Below are positions 35,303 through 44,735 of a stretch of 64,000 bases of DNA, in pieces; positions within the stretch are counted from its first letter, which is position 1; every line of letters begins with the position of its first letter. The DNA is from an uncultured Collinsella sp. (GTDB taxonomy: Bacteria > Actinomycetota > Coriobacteriia > Coriobacteriales > Coriobacteriaceae). Position numbers and translations under genes: made by a program. The stretch covers positions 310,001 through 374,000 of the forward strand of contig CAKUHA010000001.1 of NCBI GenBank assembly GCA_934655755.1, given 5' to 3'. The notes under the pieces are model-generated. The model was not told where the DNA came from. It made no database searches and worked only from the letters and a program-made list of their open reading frames with translations.

Positions 35303-37061
35303 GATGATATCGCGTCGCCGCCTGATTGAGGCGGCTGCCGGCACGCTGCTGCTTTCGGGTTGCTCGTCGCAGGACGAATCCTCGACCAAAAAGGCCAAGA
35401 AGCAGGGCAAGATTAAAAAGGCCGATGCATCCAGCGATACCAAGCACCTGCGCGATAAGGACGACCTGTACGAGGTCTACGACGATTCGGGCATCGTGTG
35501 CATGTATCTGACGGTCTCTCGCGGCAACAGCTCCGAGAACACCGACCATTCGTGGACCGAGATCAATACGTACTCGGTGTATGACTATCAGGCTATGGAT
35601 GTCGAGCGCTATCAGGTTTTGGGTCTACTTCAGCCGGGCGACGATAAAGGTCCCGTGGCGGGGGAGGTCGGTTACGGCGAGGAAGCGCCCAACGCCACCG
35701 TGCAGGTGCGTGGTCAGTCCTCGAGTAAGGGCGTTCAGAAGAACTATAAGGTTGAGCTTAAGCGCGGAAAAGGTACATGGCGACAGCAGCGTTCCATCGC
35801 GCTCAATAAGCATATGAGCGAGGGCCTGCGCTTTCGCAATAAGATGGCCTATGATCTTATCCGCGGTATCCCGCAGATGATGGGCCTACGCACGCAGTTT
35901 GTGCACCTGTGGGTGTGCGACCAGACCGAAAAAACTAACGACACCTTTGAGGACTACGGCCTGTTTACGCAGGTGGAGCAGCTTAACAAGACGGCGCTTA
36001 AGGCACATGGGCTCGATAAGAGCGGGCACCTGTATAAGGTGAATAACTTTGAATTTGAGCGCTACAAGGACATTATCAAAATGGCCGATGATCCAACGTT
36101 CAACCAGGCAGATTTTGATTATTTGCTGGAAACGAAGGGTGATTCCGACCATTCGAAGCTCATTGAGATGCTCGATGCGCTCAACGATGATTCGCAAAAA
36201 ATCGACGATGTACTTGCCGAGTATTTCGATACCGAAAACCTGGTCTATTGGCTGGCGTTTCAGCTCCTGACGGGCAACTGCGACACGCAGAACCGCAACT
36301 TCTACTTGTATAGTCCACTCAATTCCAAGGTCTGGTACTTCTTGGATTGGGACAACGACGGTATGCTTCGCAAGCGTGAGCTCGAGCTCCACGATCATAC
36401 GGATTATTCGAGCTGGGAGCGCGGCGTTAGCAACTACTGGGTCAATGTTCTGTTCAGGCGCGCTCTAAAGAGTAGGTCGTTCCGCAGCGAGCTCGACGAC
36501 GCCGTCAAGGACGTGCGCTCGTACCTGACCGAGGAGCGCTTGACCAAGATGATCAAGCATTACCGCGAAGTGACCGAGTCGTTGGTATTTGCGTCTCCCG
36601 ATATCGACCATCTGCCTGTGACCAAGGATGAGTACGAGCAGATCGCCGCGGCGATCCCCTCCGAGATCGAAGAGAACTACAAGAGCTATCGCGAGAGCTA
36701 TAAGAAGCCCATGCCGTTCTACATAGGCGTGCCGCAGATCGACAACGGTAAGCTGCGCGTTAACTGGGACGCCGCGTACGACTTCGAAGCGCGCGACATT
36801 CGCTACACCGTGGAGCTGGCGCGCGATTACGCCATCAGCGACGTGGTCTTTAAGGCTGAGGACGTGCTGCTGCCCGAGGTGACCTGTGATGCGCCCGACA
36901 CCGGCCAGTATTTTGTGCGTGTGTGCGCCACTAACTCCGACGGCTATACACAGGATGCGTTTGATTACTACGTGACCGACGATGGCAAGCAGTACGGCAT
37001 GAAGTGTTTCTACGTGCAAGACGGCGGCAAGGTCGTGGAGGACACGTATGAGGAGGGCTAG
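35292..37061 (+). CDS. CotH-kinase domain lipoprotein of the extended Pel operon
   Basis: A 589-residue exported protein. The N-terminus SRRRLIEAAAGTLLLSGC has a twin-arginine-like stretch and a lipobox ending at Cys, so it is probably a surface lipoprotein. The CotH domain spans ~130-420: VQVRGQSSSKGVQKNYKVEL, YGLFTQVEQLNK, LVYWLAFQLLTGNCDTQNRN and the catalytic-type VWYFLDWDNDGM. CotH proteins are atypical kinases known from spore coats. A fibronectin-like domain follows (~475-560). Here it sits inside a polysaccharide operon, overlapping pelG upstream and the VTC gene downstream. It may phosphorylate or decorate surface proteins or polymer; substrate unknown. GGGGAGG supports the ATG at 35292. 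Confidence 0.85.
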   Translation: MTDRMISRRRLIEAAAGTLLLSGCSSQDESSTKKAKKQGKIKKADASSDTKHLRDKDDLYEVYDDSGIVCMYLTVSRGNSSENTDHSWTEINTYSVYDYQAMDVERYQVLGLLQPGDDKGPVAGEVGYGEEAPNATVQVRGQSSSKGVQKNYKVELKRGKGTWRQQRSIALNKHMSEGLRFRNKMAYDLIRGIPQMMGLRTQFVHLWVCDQTEKTNDTFEDYGLFTQVEQLNKTALKAHGLDKSGHLYKVNNFEFERYKDIIKMADDPTFNQADFDYLLETKGDSDHSKLIEMLDALNDDSQKIDDVLAEYFDTENLVYWLAFQLLTGNCDTQNRNFYLYSPLNSKVWYFLDWDNDGMLRKRELELHDHTDYSSWERGVSNYWVNVLFRRALKSRSFRSELDDAVKDVRSYLTEERLTKMIKHYREVTESLVFASPDIDHLPVTKDEYEQIAAAIPSEIEENYKSYRESYKKPMPFYIGVPQIDNGKLRVNWDAAYDFEARDIRYTVELARDYAISDVVFKAEDVLLPEVTCDAPDTGQYFVRVCATNSDGYTQDAFDYYVTDDGKQYGMKCFYVQDGGKVVEDTYEEG

Positions 37062-37839
37062 CGCGCTGCTTGAGCGCCTGGCGGCCCCGCCTGCGCGCAC
37101 TACGCAGGAGCGCTACCGCCACGAGCTCAAGTACCTTATCAACGAGGGCGAGCATACTGCGCTTGCCTGCCGTATGGCCCCGGTCTTTAACCTGGACAAA
37201 CATGCGCAGGCGGGCGGCTACACCATCCGCAGCCTGTATTTCGATGACTACTGCAACTCGGCCTATGAGGAAAAAGACGCCGGCATCCTGATGCGCAAAA
37301 AGTATCGTGTGCGCATCTATAACGGCGGCGACAAGGTGATTAAGCTCGAGCGCAAAAAGAAGTACGGCAGCTGGATTTACAAGGAAGACGCGCCGCTCAC
37401 GCGTGGCGAGTTTGAGCAGATCCTGGCTGGCGACTACGACTTTTTGCTGCGCAGTCCACACCAGCTGTGCCGCGAGTTCTACATCGAGTGCATCTGCAAT
37501 ATGATGCGCCCGCGCACCATTGTGGATTACGAGCGCGAGCCGTGGGTGATGGACGAGGGCACCGTGCGCATTACGTTTGACATGAACGTGCGCGCCGCGG
37601 TGGGAAGTTTCGATATCTTTGACGCGACGCTGCCCGCCCTGCCGGTCTTGGAACCGGGCAAGCTGGTAATGGAGGTCAAGTTTACGGAGTTTTGTCCGCA
37701 GCTCGTGCGCGATATGGTGCCGCCGGGCGCGGCCGAACTCACTGCGGTCTCCAAGTACTGCCTGTGCTACGACAAGACCGCCTACCTTCGCGGCTTTAAC
37801 TACTGGGAATCGGATTTTGAGAACCGAGGGGATATTTAG
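37048..37839 (+). CDS. VTC-domain (polyphosphate polymerase-like) protein
   Basis: A 263-residue single-domain protein of the VTC family. It has RYRHELKYLINEGEH, YTIRSLYFDDYCNSAYEEK, MRKKYRVRIYNGGDKVIKLERKKKYG, FYIECICNMMRPRTIVDYERE, and LVMEVKFTEF. These basic and acidic strands line the tunnel of CYTH/VTC triphosphate enzymes; in yeast Vtc4 the same fold makes polyphosphate. Bacterial stand-alone VTC proteins linked to DUF4956 and CotH have no proven reaction. The ATG lies 14 nt inside the CotH gene, so translation is coupled. It follows the same strand and composition as the rest of the operon. Confidence 0.85.
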   Translation: MRRASALLERLAAPPARTTQERYRHELKYLINEGEHTALACRMAPVFNLDKHAQAGGYTIRSLYFDDYCNSAYEEKDAGILMRKKYRVRIYNGGDKVIKLERKKKYGSWIYKEDAPLTRGEFEQILAGDYDFLLRSPHQLCREFYIECICNMMRPRTIVDYEREPWVMDEGTVRITFDMNVRAAVGSFDIFDATLPALPVLEPGKLVMEVKFTEFCPQLVRDMVPPGAAELTAVSKYCLCYDKTAYLRGFNYWESDFENRGDI

Positions 37840-37842
37840 ACC

Positions 37843-38508
37843 ATGAGCACCAGGGACTTTTTCAAGAACTCCGTCTTGGAGGCATTTGGCCAGGTCGACC
37901 CTGCCAAGATCGGTCTGTCGCTGCTCGTGGCGCTCGCCATGGGCATTCTTATCTACTGCGTGTACAAGCGCTTCTTTACCGGCGTGGTGTACTCGCGCAG
38001 TTTTGCCGTGACGCTCGTGGGCATGTGCGTGCTCACCTGCATGGTGACGCTCGCGATCTCGACCAACGTGGTCATCTCGCTCGGTATGGTCGGTGCTCTG
38101 TCTATCGTGCGTTACCGTACAGCGGTAAAGGACCCGCTCGACTTGCTGTACCTGTTTTGGGCCATCACCACAGGCATTACGGCAGGTGCCGGCATGTACG
38201 CACTCGTGGGGCTTACGGCTGTAGTCATCGTGGTGATGATCGCCGGCTTTGCGAGCCACCAGGACAAGGCGCGCGTGTACATGATGGTGATTCACTATAC
38301 GGGCCAGACCACCGGCGACGACATCGTGCGCGCCTTTGGCCGCACCAAGTTTTCCGTCAAGTCCAAGACCATGCGCGGCGAGAAGGTCGAGATGGCCGTC
38401 GAGGTGTTCTCTGATGGCGTGGATATGCCCTATGCCGACGCCATCCGCACGCTCGATGGCGTGGAGGACCTGACGCTCATCCAATACAACGGCGAGTACC
38501 ACGGTTAA
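37843..38508 (+). CDS. DUF4956 membrane protein
   Basis: A 221-residue protein. Four membrane helices lie at roughly 25-45, 50-75, 80-100 and 105-140, including MVGALSIVRYRTAVKDPLDLLYLFWAITTGITAGAG. This SIVRYRTxxKDPxDxxYLFWAI block is the DUF4956 signature. A cytoplasmic ferredoxin-like tail (~145-221) resembles an MgtC/ACT-type regulatory domain. It is 3 nt after the VTC gene, and DUF4956-VTC pairs are common, so the two likely form one membrane complex. Last gene of the pel operon; a repeat element with a long hairpin follows. Confidence 0.88.
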   Translation: MSTRDFFKNSVLEAFGQVDPAKIGLSLLVALAMGILIYCVYKRFFTGVVYSRSFAVTLVGMCVLTCMVTLAISTNVVISLGMVGALSIVRYRTAVKDPLDLLYLFWAITTGITAGAGMYALVGLTAVVIVVMIAGFASHQDKARVYMMVIHYTGQTTGDDIVRAFGRTKFSVKSKTMRGEKVEMAVEVFSDGVDMPYADAIRTLDGVEDLTLIQYNGEYHG

Positions 38509-38552
38509 TTTTGTTCCGGCGTTCTAACGAACGCCGCACCGCTCGATGATGC

Positions 38553-38652
38553 GCGGGCATCTGCCGGGCGATCTGCCGCTCAAACCGTCGCTCGCGTACA
38601 TAAAGTACGCTTCGCTCCTCTTTCGCGGCACCTCGCCACGGCAGCTGCCCGC
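38553..38652. repeat. Conserved-core hairpin element, copy 1
   Basis: A 45-nt core at 38579-38623, beginning CTCAAACCGTCGCTCGCG and containing the hairpin GCGTAC-ATAAA-GTACGC, is shared with copy 2 near 41.8 kb. Imperfectly complementary arms flank it: GCGGGCATCTGCC (38553-38565) pairs with GGCAGCTGCCCGC (38640-38652) at 12 of 13 positions, and GGCGATCTGCCGC pairs with GCGGCACCTCGCC. It lies just after the pel operon, preceded by a small GGCGTTC/GAACGCC hairpin at 38518-38535. Confidence 0.8.
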
Positions 38653-38715
38653 TTGCTAGCTATGCTCAACCTGGAAAGTTTATTTGGTTCGGTTTTAATT
38701 AAGGGATGGTGCCGT

Positions 38716-39720
38716 GTGGACGTGCAACGGCTAGAAGAGGCCTGGGCTGCAAGGGCCGGCGCGCGCGAGGCGCGTCTTGTTGCGGCCTCGCATGTGCCGG
38801 CGGCTCTGTCGCTGCTGGGTATTGTGTGTCCCGGTGACCGCCTGGTGGCCTTTGCGGATGACTTTGCCGATGCGTTTGCGCGCGGCTTTGATGCCTGCGA
38901 CATTGTGCTCGTGGGGGATCCGTCGGTTGCGGCGTTTGCTGCTGCATCCGAGGGCTTTGATGTTTCGTTTGAGGTCGAGGGGCCTCACCTGTGGTGGTTC
39001 GTCAACTCTATTGGCGGGTTTGGACTGTGCGTGCCCGACCTGCGTACGCTGGGTCGGGCGGCGCGTGAGGCCCATGCGCTGCTGGTTGTGGACAACACCG
39101 TGGCATGCGTCTTTGGCTGCGATCCGTTGCGGCTGGGCGCTGCGCTGTCGCTCGAGGCGCTCGATCGCGTATACGCCGGTAAGGCTCCGCGCAAGCTGGT
39201 TGCCGCTTCGGTGGCGCGCTCGCAGCTCAAGCGCCATCGTGTGGATGCTGCCGCCGAGTGCGCGCATGCCCTGCTTGAGGGCTGCGGCTTGGCCAAGCTT
39301 GATTTGACTGCTGACGAGGCCGGTGTGCTGGAGCGCGGACTGGACTCGCTCGATGTCCGCATGCAGGCTCACTTCGACCGCGCACGTGCGCTGGCCGAGT
39401 ATTTGGCCGCCAACGAGTTGGTGCGCGACGTGTACTATCCCGGGTTGAGCTCTCATCCCAACCATGCGGTTGCAACGGGAATCCTCGAGCACGGCTTTGG
39501 ACCGGCAGTTGAGTTTGACCTTATCGAGCGCAGTGCGGGTGATTTGTTCGATGCTTTGCCGGGGGAGTTCCGCACATCGCCCGCCGGCGGCGCAACGACT
39601 CGCCTTTCGGCCCTACGCGGCAAGCAGGGGAGCACCATCCGCCTCTTTGCCGGCACCGACGACCCCCTGGTTGTGGCGTCCATCCTAGACAACGCCCTCC
39701 GAAAGTTAGCTACTCTTTGA
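38716..39720 (+). CDS. Degenerate Cys/Met-metabolism PLP-fold protein
   Basis: A 334-residue protein of the cystathionine gamma-synthase-like fold. A large-domain VVDNTVACVFGCDPLRLGAAL and C-terminal blocks VYYPGLSSHPNHAVATGILE, GFGPAVEFDL and STIRLFAGTDDPL match the family. Where active members carry the PLP lysine (SATKYxxGHSD) this protein reads LDRVYAGKA, putting Val152 at the lysine position by hand alignment; Lys156 is nearby. It is also ~50 residues shorter than usual. It may be inactive or use another lysine. I chose GTG 38716, with AAGGGATGG upstream, over upstream ATGs lacking a site. Its end overlaps the convergent regulator by 11 nt. Confidence 0.7.
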   Translation: MDVQRLEEAWAARAGAREARLVAASHVPAALSLLGIVCPGDRLVAFADDFADAFARGFDACDIVLVGDPSVAAFAAASEGFDVSFEVEGPHLWWFVNSIGGFGLCVPDLRTLGRAAREAHALLVVDNTVACVFGCDPLRLGAALSLEALDRVYAGKAPRKLVAASVARSQLKRHRVDAAAECAHALLEGCGLAKLDLTADEAGVLERGLDSLDVRMQAHFDRARALAEYLAANELVRDVYYPGLSSHPNHAVATGILEHGFGPAVEFDLIERSAGDLFDALPGEFRTSPAGGATTRLSALRGKQGSTIRLFAGTDDPLVVASILDNALRKLATL

Positions 39721-40063
39721 TGCTGGCGATGAGGTCGCTGGCTTTGGTGGCGATGACCTGGTTTATGTCGGCCTGCAGCGTTTCGTAGACCTCTATGGCG
39801 CGCTTGCCGGCGGGGGTGAGCGTGGATCCGCGGGCGCCGTCGCGCTCGATAAGCTTGCAGCCCAGCTGTCCTTCTGCCTCATTCACAATACGCCACGCTT
39901 TGGAATATGCCATGCCCATGCTCTTGGCGGCGCGGTTGAGCGAGTGCTCGCGGGCTATGCCCTGCAGCAGCAAGACGCAGCCGTGGCCGAAGACGCCCGG
40001 CAGACCTTTGTCGCACGCTTGAATGACCAATTTTGCCGTCGTCTTGTACTCCATGCGCTTCAC
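39710..40063 (-). CDS. ModE-type winged-helix regulator (DNA-binding domain only)
   Basis: A 117-residue protein with the N-terminal domain of ModE/LysR-type regulators. It reads VFGHGCVLLLQGIAREHSLNRAAKSMGMAYSKAWRIVNEAEGQLG, a helix-turn-helix with the family's SxxxAAKxxGMSYxxAWR pattern, then the wing KLIERDGARGSTLTPAGKRAIEVY. The molybdate-binding MOP domains of full ModE are absent. Such short forms are common and their ligands are unknown. The gene is convergent with the PLP-fold gene (11-nt overlap). The start may be GTG 40063 or the in-frame ATG at 40054; GGGGAGAC lies just upstream of both. Confidence 0.8.
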   Translation of the reverse strand: MKRMEYKTTAKLVIQACDKGLPGVFGHGCVLLLQGIAREHSLNRAAKSMGMAYSKAWRIVNEAEGQLGCKLIERDGARGSTLTPAGKRAIEVYETLQADINQVIATKASDLIASIKE

Positions 40064-40247
40064 GTCTCCCCGCTAAAGTGTTTGCTGGGCAAACGCATAG
40101 CCTGCGTCAAGCCCTCGTGTGCTCTTCTTAAATCATGCATTGTAGCAGTCAAAGTGCGCTAAGATACTTCCCCAGTATTGGGCGCCCAAGGTTGGGCTGG
40201 GTCCTACGAGGCCTGCAGCCGACCGGTCGCATGGAAAAAGGAGAAAC

Positions 40248-41759
40248 ATGGCTACGTTCTTTCCCGGTGAGTCCCACACGTTTTCGGAGTATCTGCTGGT
40301 CCCTGGTTATTCGTCCTCGCAGTGCATCCCCAACAACGTCTCTCTTAAGACGCCGCTAACCCGCTTTAAGCGCGGTGAGAAGCCGGCAATCACCCTGAAC
40401 ATCCCCATGGTTTCCGCCATCATGCAGTCCGTCTCGGGCGTCGACATGGGTGTCGCGCTCGCTACCGAGGGTGGCCTGTCCTTCATCTACGGTTCCCAGA
40501 CCCCCGAGTCCGAGGCCGCCATGGTCAAGGCTGTCAAGGATCACAAGGCCGGCTTCGTCCAGTCCGATTCCACGCTGACCCCCGACATGACCATGGAGCA
40601 GGTCATCGAGCTCAAGGAGAAGACCGGTCACTCCACCATGCCGGTCACCGACGACGGTACCCCCAAGGGCAAGCTGCTGGGTATCGTCACCAGCCGTGAC
40701 TATCGTCCCAGCCGCGATGACCACCAGAAGAAGGTCTCCGAGTTCATGACCCCGCGTGAGCAGCTCATCGTGGGCGACAAGAACATCAGCCTCAAGGTCG
40801 CCAACGACGTCATCTGGGACAACAAGCTCAACGCTCTGCCCATTGTCGACGACAACGATCACCTCATGGGCATCGTCTTCCGCAAGGACTACGACAGCCA
40901 CAAGACCAACCCCAACGAGCTGCTCGATGGCGACAAGCGTTACATGGTCGGCGCCGGTATCAACACCCGCGACTATGCCGAGCGCGTGCCGCTGCTCATC
41001 GAGGCCGGTGCCGACGTCCTGTGCATCGACTCTTCCGAGGGCTTTAGCGAGTGGCAGAAGCGCACCATCGAGTGGATCCGCGCCAACTACGGCGAGGACG
41101 TCAAGGTCGGCGCCGGTAACGTCGTCGACGCCGAGGGCTTCCGCTTCCTGGCCGACTGCGGTGCCGACTTCATCAAGGTCGGTATCGGCGGCGGTTCCAT
41201 CTGCATCACGCGCGAGACCAAGGGCATCGGCCGCGGCCAGGCCACCGCGCTGATCGACGTCTGCCGTGCTCGCGACGAGTACTACGAGGAGACCGGCATC
41301 TACGTGCCCGTGTGCTCCGACGGTGGCATCGTCTACGACTACCATATGACGCTCGCCCTTGCCATGGGCGCCGACTTTATGATGCTGGGCCGCTATTTCG
41401 CCCGCTTCGACGAGAGCCCGACCGAGCGCGTCAACGTCAACGGTCAGTACATGAAGGAGTACTGGGGCGAGGGTTCTGCGCGTGCCCGTAACTGGCAGCG
41501 CTACGACCTGGGCGGCGCCGCGAAGCTCAGCTTCGTCGAGGGCGTCGACTCCTACGTGCCTTACGCCGGCTCCCTCAAGGACGGCGTGGGCGGCACGCTC
41601 TACAAGGTCAAGTCCACGATGTGCAACTGCGGTGCCCTCTCGATCCCCGAGCTCCAGGAAAAGGCACGCCTGACGCTGGTAAGCTCAACCTCCATCGTCG
41701 AAGGCGGCGCCCACGACGTTGTAGTCAAGGACTCGCAGCAAAGCGTCTCCTACCGCTAA
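40248..41759 (+). CDS. guaB: IMP dehydrogenase GuaB
   Basis: Oxidises IMP to XMP with NAD, the committed step to GMP. The 503-residue protein has the TIM barrel split by two CBS domains (~100-220, with [23 protein letters not shown] and [22 protein letters not shown]). The catalytic loop [12 protein letters not shown] has Cys319, and the flap region follows. [24 protein letters not shown] holds the phosphate-binding loop. AAAAGGAG precedes the ATG. It is a single-gene unit, divergent from the ModE-type gene; a weak promoter is possible near 40140-40168 (TTGTAG, 17 nt, GATACT). Confidence 0.95.
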   Translation: MATFFPGESHTFSEYLLVPGYSSSQCIPNNVSLKTPLTRFKRGEKPAITLNIPMVSAIMQSVSGVDMGVALATEGGLSFIYGSQTPESEAAMVKAVKDHKAGFVQSDSTLTPDMTMEQVIELKEKTGHSTMPVTDDGTPKGKLLGIVTSRDYRPSRDDHQKKVSEFMTPREQLIVGDKNISLKVANDVIWDNKLNALPIVDDNDHLMGIVFRKDYDSHKTNPNELLDGDKRYMVGAGINTRDYAERVPLLIEAGADVLCIDSSEGFSEWQKRTIEWIRANYGEDVKVGAGNVVDAEGFRFLADCGADFIKVGIGGGSICITRETKGIGRGQATALIDVCRARDEYYEETGIYVPVCSDGGIVYDYHMTLALAMGADFMMLGRYFARFDESPTERVNVNGQYMKEYWGEGSARARNWQRYDLGGAAKLSFVEGVDSYVPYAGSLKDGVGGTLYKVKSTMCNCGALSIPELQEKARLTLVSSTSIVEGGAHDVVVKDSQQSVSYR

Positions 41760-41768
41760 GCGGCTTTC

Positions 41769-41854
41769 CCAAGCACCGCACCTTGGACCTCAAACCGTCG
41801 CTCGCGTACCAAAGTACGCGTCGCTCCTCTTTTGGCCCAATCTGCGGTACTTGG
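41769..41854. repeat. Conserved-core hairpin element, copy 2
   Basis: The core at 41789-41832 matches copy 1 with two substitutions and a one-base deletion (GCGTAC-CAAA-GTACGC hairpin kept). Its arms are different: CCAAGCACCGCA (41769-41780) pairs with TGCGGTACTTGG (41843-41854) at 11 of 12 positions, and TTGGACC pairs with GGCCCAA. As with copy 1 it sits right after a gene end (guaB) in the same orientation. Confidence 0.8.
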
Positions 41855-41857
41855 AAA

Positions 41858-41960
41858 ACCCGTCCACGCTAGGACGGGTAACAAATAGTGGTTAAGTATC
41901 AACCACGTTATTTAGATAAAGCGAGATGCCTGCAAGTCGCAGGCATCTCGCTTGTTGTAT
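41858..41960 (+). terminator. Hairpin cluster with intrinsic terminator between guaB and leuS
   Basis: Three stems follow in a row: ACCCGTCC/GGACGGGT (41858-41879), GTGGTT/AACCAC (41888-41906) and the strongest, GCGAGATGCCTGC (41921-41933) perfectly paired with 41939-41951 and followed by TTGTTGTATTTG. The last is the likely terminator for guaB transcripts. Confidence 0.7.
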
Positions 41961-41987
41961 TTGCTATTATCAGTCAAGTTAACCTTA

Positions 41988-42106
41988 GGGTCGGTCGGCT
42001 TGGCTTTGTTCGCTACAAGTTCCGCACGCAAAGAAGAGCACTTAATGTGCTCTTCGTCTTGCGCAGGACTGTCCGCAGTAGCGAGTAAAGCCAAGCCGAC
42101 CGACCC
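41988..42106. repeat. Long inverted repeat forming a stem-loop in the leuS leader
   Basis: GGGTCGGTCGGCTTGGCTTT (41988-42007) is perfectly complementary to 42087-42106. After a 2x2 internal loop, TCGCTAC (42010-42016) pairs with GTAGCGA (42078-42084). Inside is a further perfect hairpin, GAAGAGCAC-TTAAT-GTGCTCTTC (42033-42055). The right arm ends 13 nt before the AAAGGAG site of leuS. I see no T-box sequence (TGGnACCGCG), so this is not a recognisable T-box leader. Confidence 0.8.
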
Positions 42107-42129
42107 CAGCTAAGATTAAAGGAGCTGAT

Positions 42130-44706
42130 ATGTGCGATTGCACAGATCATAAGGACGAGATCCCTGCCTACGACGCGCAGGCCATTGAGTCCCGGTGGAT
42201 GAAGGCCTGGGAGGACTCCAACCTCTTTGCGGTCGACACCGACCCCGCTAAGCCCAAGAAGTACGTGCTCGAGATGTTCCCGTATCCGTCGGGCGACCTG
42301 CACATGGGCCACGCGCGCAACTACACCATCGGCGACGCCATGGCCCGTCAGGCCCGTATGCGCGGCTACGACGTGCTGCATCCCATCGGCTTTGATGCCT
42401 TCGGTCTGCCCGCCGAGAACGCTGCCATCAAGCACAACACGCAGGCTGCCGCTTGGACGTACAAGAACATGGACCAGGCGCTCGCCACGATGAAGCGCAT
42501 GGGCTTCTCCTACGATCTGGATCGCATGGTCAAGACCTGCAGCCCCGACTACTATCGCTGGGGTCAGTGGATTTTTGAGAAGTTGTGGGAAAAGGGCCTG
42601 GTCTACCGCAAGAAGAACCCGGTCAACTGGTGCCCCACCTGCAAGACCGTTTTGGCCAACGAGCAGGTCACCGAGGGCAAGTGCTGGCGCTGCGGCACCG
42701 AGCCCGAGAAGCGCGACCTGGAGCAGTGGTACTTCAAGATTACCGAGTACTCCCAGGAGCTGCTCGACGACCTGGAGAAGCTCCCCGGCTGGCCCGAGCG
42801 CGTAAAGCAGATGCAGGCCAACTGGATCGGCCGCTCCGAGGGCGCCGAGGTCGACTTTACCTTGTGCGACAAGGATGGCGAGCCCATCGAGGGCGACGAG
42901 GGCAAGATCACCGTCTTCACCACGCGTGCCGATACGCTCTTTGGCGTTTCCTTCTTTGTCCTGGCTCCCGAGTACGCCCGTCTGCACGAGCTCGTCGAGG
43001 GCACGGAGTACGAGGAGGCCGTCACCAAGATCGTCGAGGACTCCAAGCATATCTCTGCCGTCGAGCGTGCCCAGGGCACCCTCGAGAAGCACGGTGCCTT
43101 TACGGGCCGCTACGTCGTGAACCCCGTCAACGGCGAGAAGGTACCCGTGTGGGTTGCCGACTACGTCGTGGCCGACTATGGTACCGGCGCCGTCATGGCC
43201 GTTCCCTGCGGCGACCAGCGTGACTTTGAGTTCGCCCGCAAGTACGACCTGCCCATCGTGCCGATCATCCTGGACGATGACGACCGCGCTGCCGTCGAGG
43301 CCAGCGGCGAGACCATCGATACCTTCCATGCCGAGACCGTCGATTGGGATTGCGCCCACGCTGCCGAGGGCACGCTCGTCCAGTCCGGCAAGTACACCGG
43401 TATGCGCGGTGGCAAGCACTCCGAGGGAGAGGCTGCGATCGTGGCCGATCTCGAGGCCATGGGCTGCGGCCGTCGCAAGGTCGAGTTCCGTCTGCGCGAC
43501 TGGCTCATTTCCCGTCAGCGTTATTGGGGCAACCCCATCCCGGCTATCCACTGCGAGCACTGCGGCATTGTGCCCGTGCCCGAGGATCAGCTGCCGGTGA
43601 CGCTGCCCGAGAACCTGGACCTGGGTGCCGGCGAGACCCTCGCCGAGTGCAAGGAGTTCTACGAGACCACCTGCCCCGTCTGCGGTCGTCCGGCCAAGCG
43701 CGAGACCGACACCATGGACACCTTCACCTGCTCCAGCTGGTATTACCTGCGCTATACCGATCCGCACAACACCGAGCTGCCCTTCTCCCGTGAGGCCGCC
43801 GACCGTTGGATGCCCGTCGATAACTACATCGGCGGCATCGAGCACGCCATTCTGCACCTGCTCTACAGCCGTTTCTTTACCAAGGCTCTGCGCGACCTGG
43901 GCCTGCTGAGCGTGGACGAGCCCTTCACCAACCTGCTGTGCCAGGGCATGGTCAAGGACGAGAACGGCGACACCATGTCCAAGTCCAAGGGCAACGTCGT
44001 GCCTCCGAGCTCGGTCATCGAGCCCTACGGTGCTGACACCATGCGTCTGGCGATCCTGTTTATCGCCCCGCCCGAGAAGGACTTTGACTGGGACCCCAAG
44101 GCCGTCGAGGGTGCCAACCGCTTTATCAAGCGTGCCTGGCGTATCGTGTGGCAACTCGTCCAGTCCGGCGACGCCAACGTGGCCTTCGACAAGTCCGTGC
44201 TCGACGAGACCGCGATGAAGCTCTACCGCGAGCGTCACCGCACCATCGCCAAGTGCACCGAGGACTTTGACCGCGGCCAGTTCAACACCGCGATCTCGGC
44301 CGTCATGGAGCTCGTCAACGCGGCGAGCGCCTATCTCAACGCCACCGAGGGCGCTGCCCGCGATAAGGCGCTGTGCTACGGCGTGGCCAAGGACATCGTG
44401 AGCGTCCTTGCCCCCATCTGCCCGTTCTGGGCCGATGAGCTGTGGCACGAGGCACTCGGCTGTGAGGGCAACGCCTACACCGCTGCCTGGCCCGAGTTTG
44501 ACCTGGCCGAGTCCATCGAGGACACGGTGCAGATCGTCGTCCAGGTGCTCGGCAAGGTTCGTGGCCGCATCGACGTCGCCCGCGACGCCTCCAACGAGGA
44601 GATGCAGGCTGCCGCCGAGGCCGCCGTGGCCAAGTGGCTCGAGGGCAAGACGGTTGTCAAGGCCATCTGCGTGCCCGGCAAGCTGGTCAACCTGGTGGTC
44701 AAGTAA
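42130..44706 (+). CDS. leuS: Leucyl-tRNA synthetase
   Basis: Class I aminoacyl-tRNA synthetase that charges tRNA-Leu. The 858-residue protein has the HIGH motif as HMGH in [17 protein letters not shown], the zinc-binding [15 protein letters not shown]...CWRCG, the CP1 editing domain (~225-415, with [18 protein letters not shown] and [19 protein letters not shown]), and KMSKS as MSKSKGN. The anticodon-binding and C-terminal domains are intact. AAAGGAGCTGAT precedes the ATG. It is a single-gene unit behind the long stem-loop and ends before a bidirectional terminator. Confidence 0.97.
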   Translation: MCDCTDHKDEIPAYDAQAIESRWMKAWEDSNLFAVDTDPAKPKKYVLEMFPYPSGDLHMGHARNYTIGDAMARQARMRGYDVLHPIGFDAFGLPAENAAIKHNTQAAAWTYKNMDQALATMKRMGFSYDLDRMVKTCSPDYYRWGQWIFEKLWEKGLVYRKKNPVNWCPTCKTVLANEQVTEGKCWRCGTEPEKRDLEQWYFKITEYSQELLDDLEKLPGWPERVKQMQANWIGRSEGAEVDFTLCDKDGEPIEGDEGKITVFTTRADTLFGVSFFVLAPEYARLHELVEGTEYEEAVTKIVEDSKHISAVERAQGTLEKHGAFTGRYVVNPVNGEKVPVWVADYVVADYGTGAVMAVPCGDQRDFEFARKYDLPIVPIILDDDDRAAVEASGETIDTFHAETVDWDCAHAAEGTLVQSGKYTGMRGGKHSEGEAAIVADLEAMGCGRRKVEFRLRDWLISRQRYWGNPIPAIHCEHCGIVPVPEDQLPVTLPENLDLGAGETLAECKEFYETTCPVCGRPAKRETDTMDTFTCSSWYYLRYTDPHNTELPFSREAADRWMPVDNYIGGIEHAILHLLYSRFFTKALRDLGLLSVDEPFTNLLCQGMVKDENGDTMSKSKGNVVPPSSVIEPYGADTMRLAILFIAPPEKDFDWDPKAVEGANRFIKRAWRIVWQLVQSGDANVAFDKSVLDETAMKLYRERHRTIAKCTEDFDRGQFNTAISAVMELVNAASAYLNATEGAARDKALCYGVAKDIVSVLAPICPFWADELWHEALGCEGNAYTAAWPEFDLAESIEDTVQIVVQVLGKVRGRIDVARDASNEEMQAAAEAAVAKWLEGKTVVKAICVPGKLVNLVVK

Positions 44707-44735
44707 GCGCCACGCGCAAAGCTGACATGCAAAAG

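Noticed and set aside
41880-42129. T-box riboswitch controlling leuS
   Set aside because: I looked for the T-box sequence and a specifier stem but found only perfect hairpins without the conserved TGGnACCGCG block.
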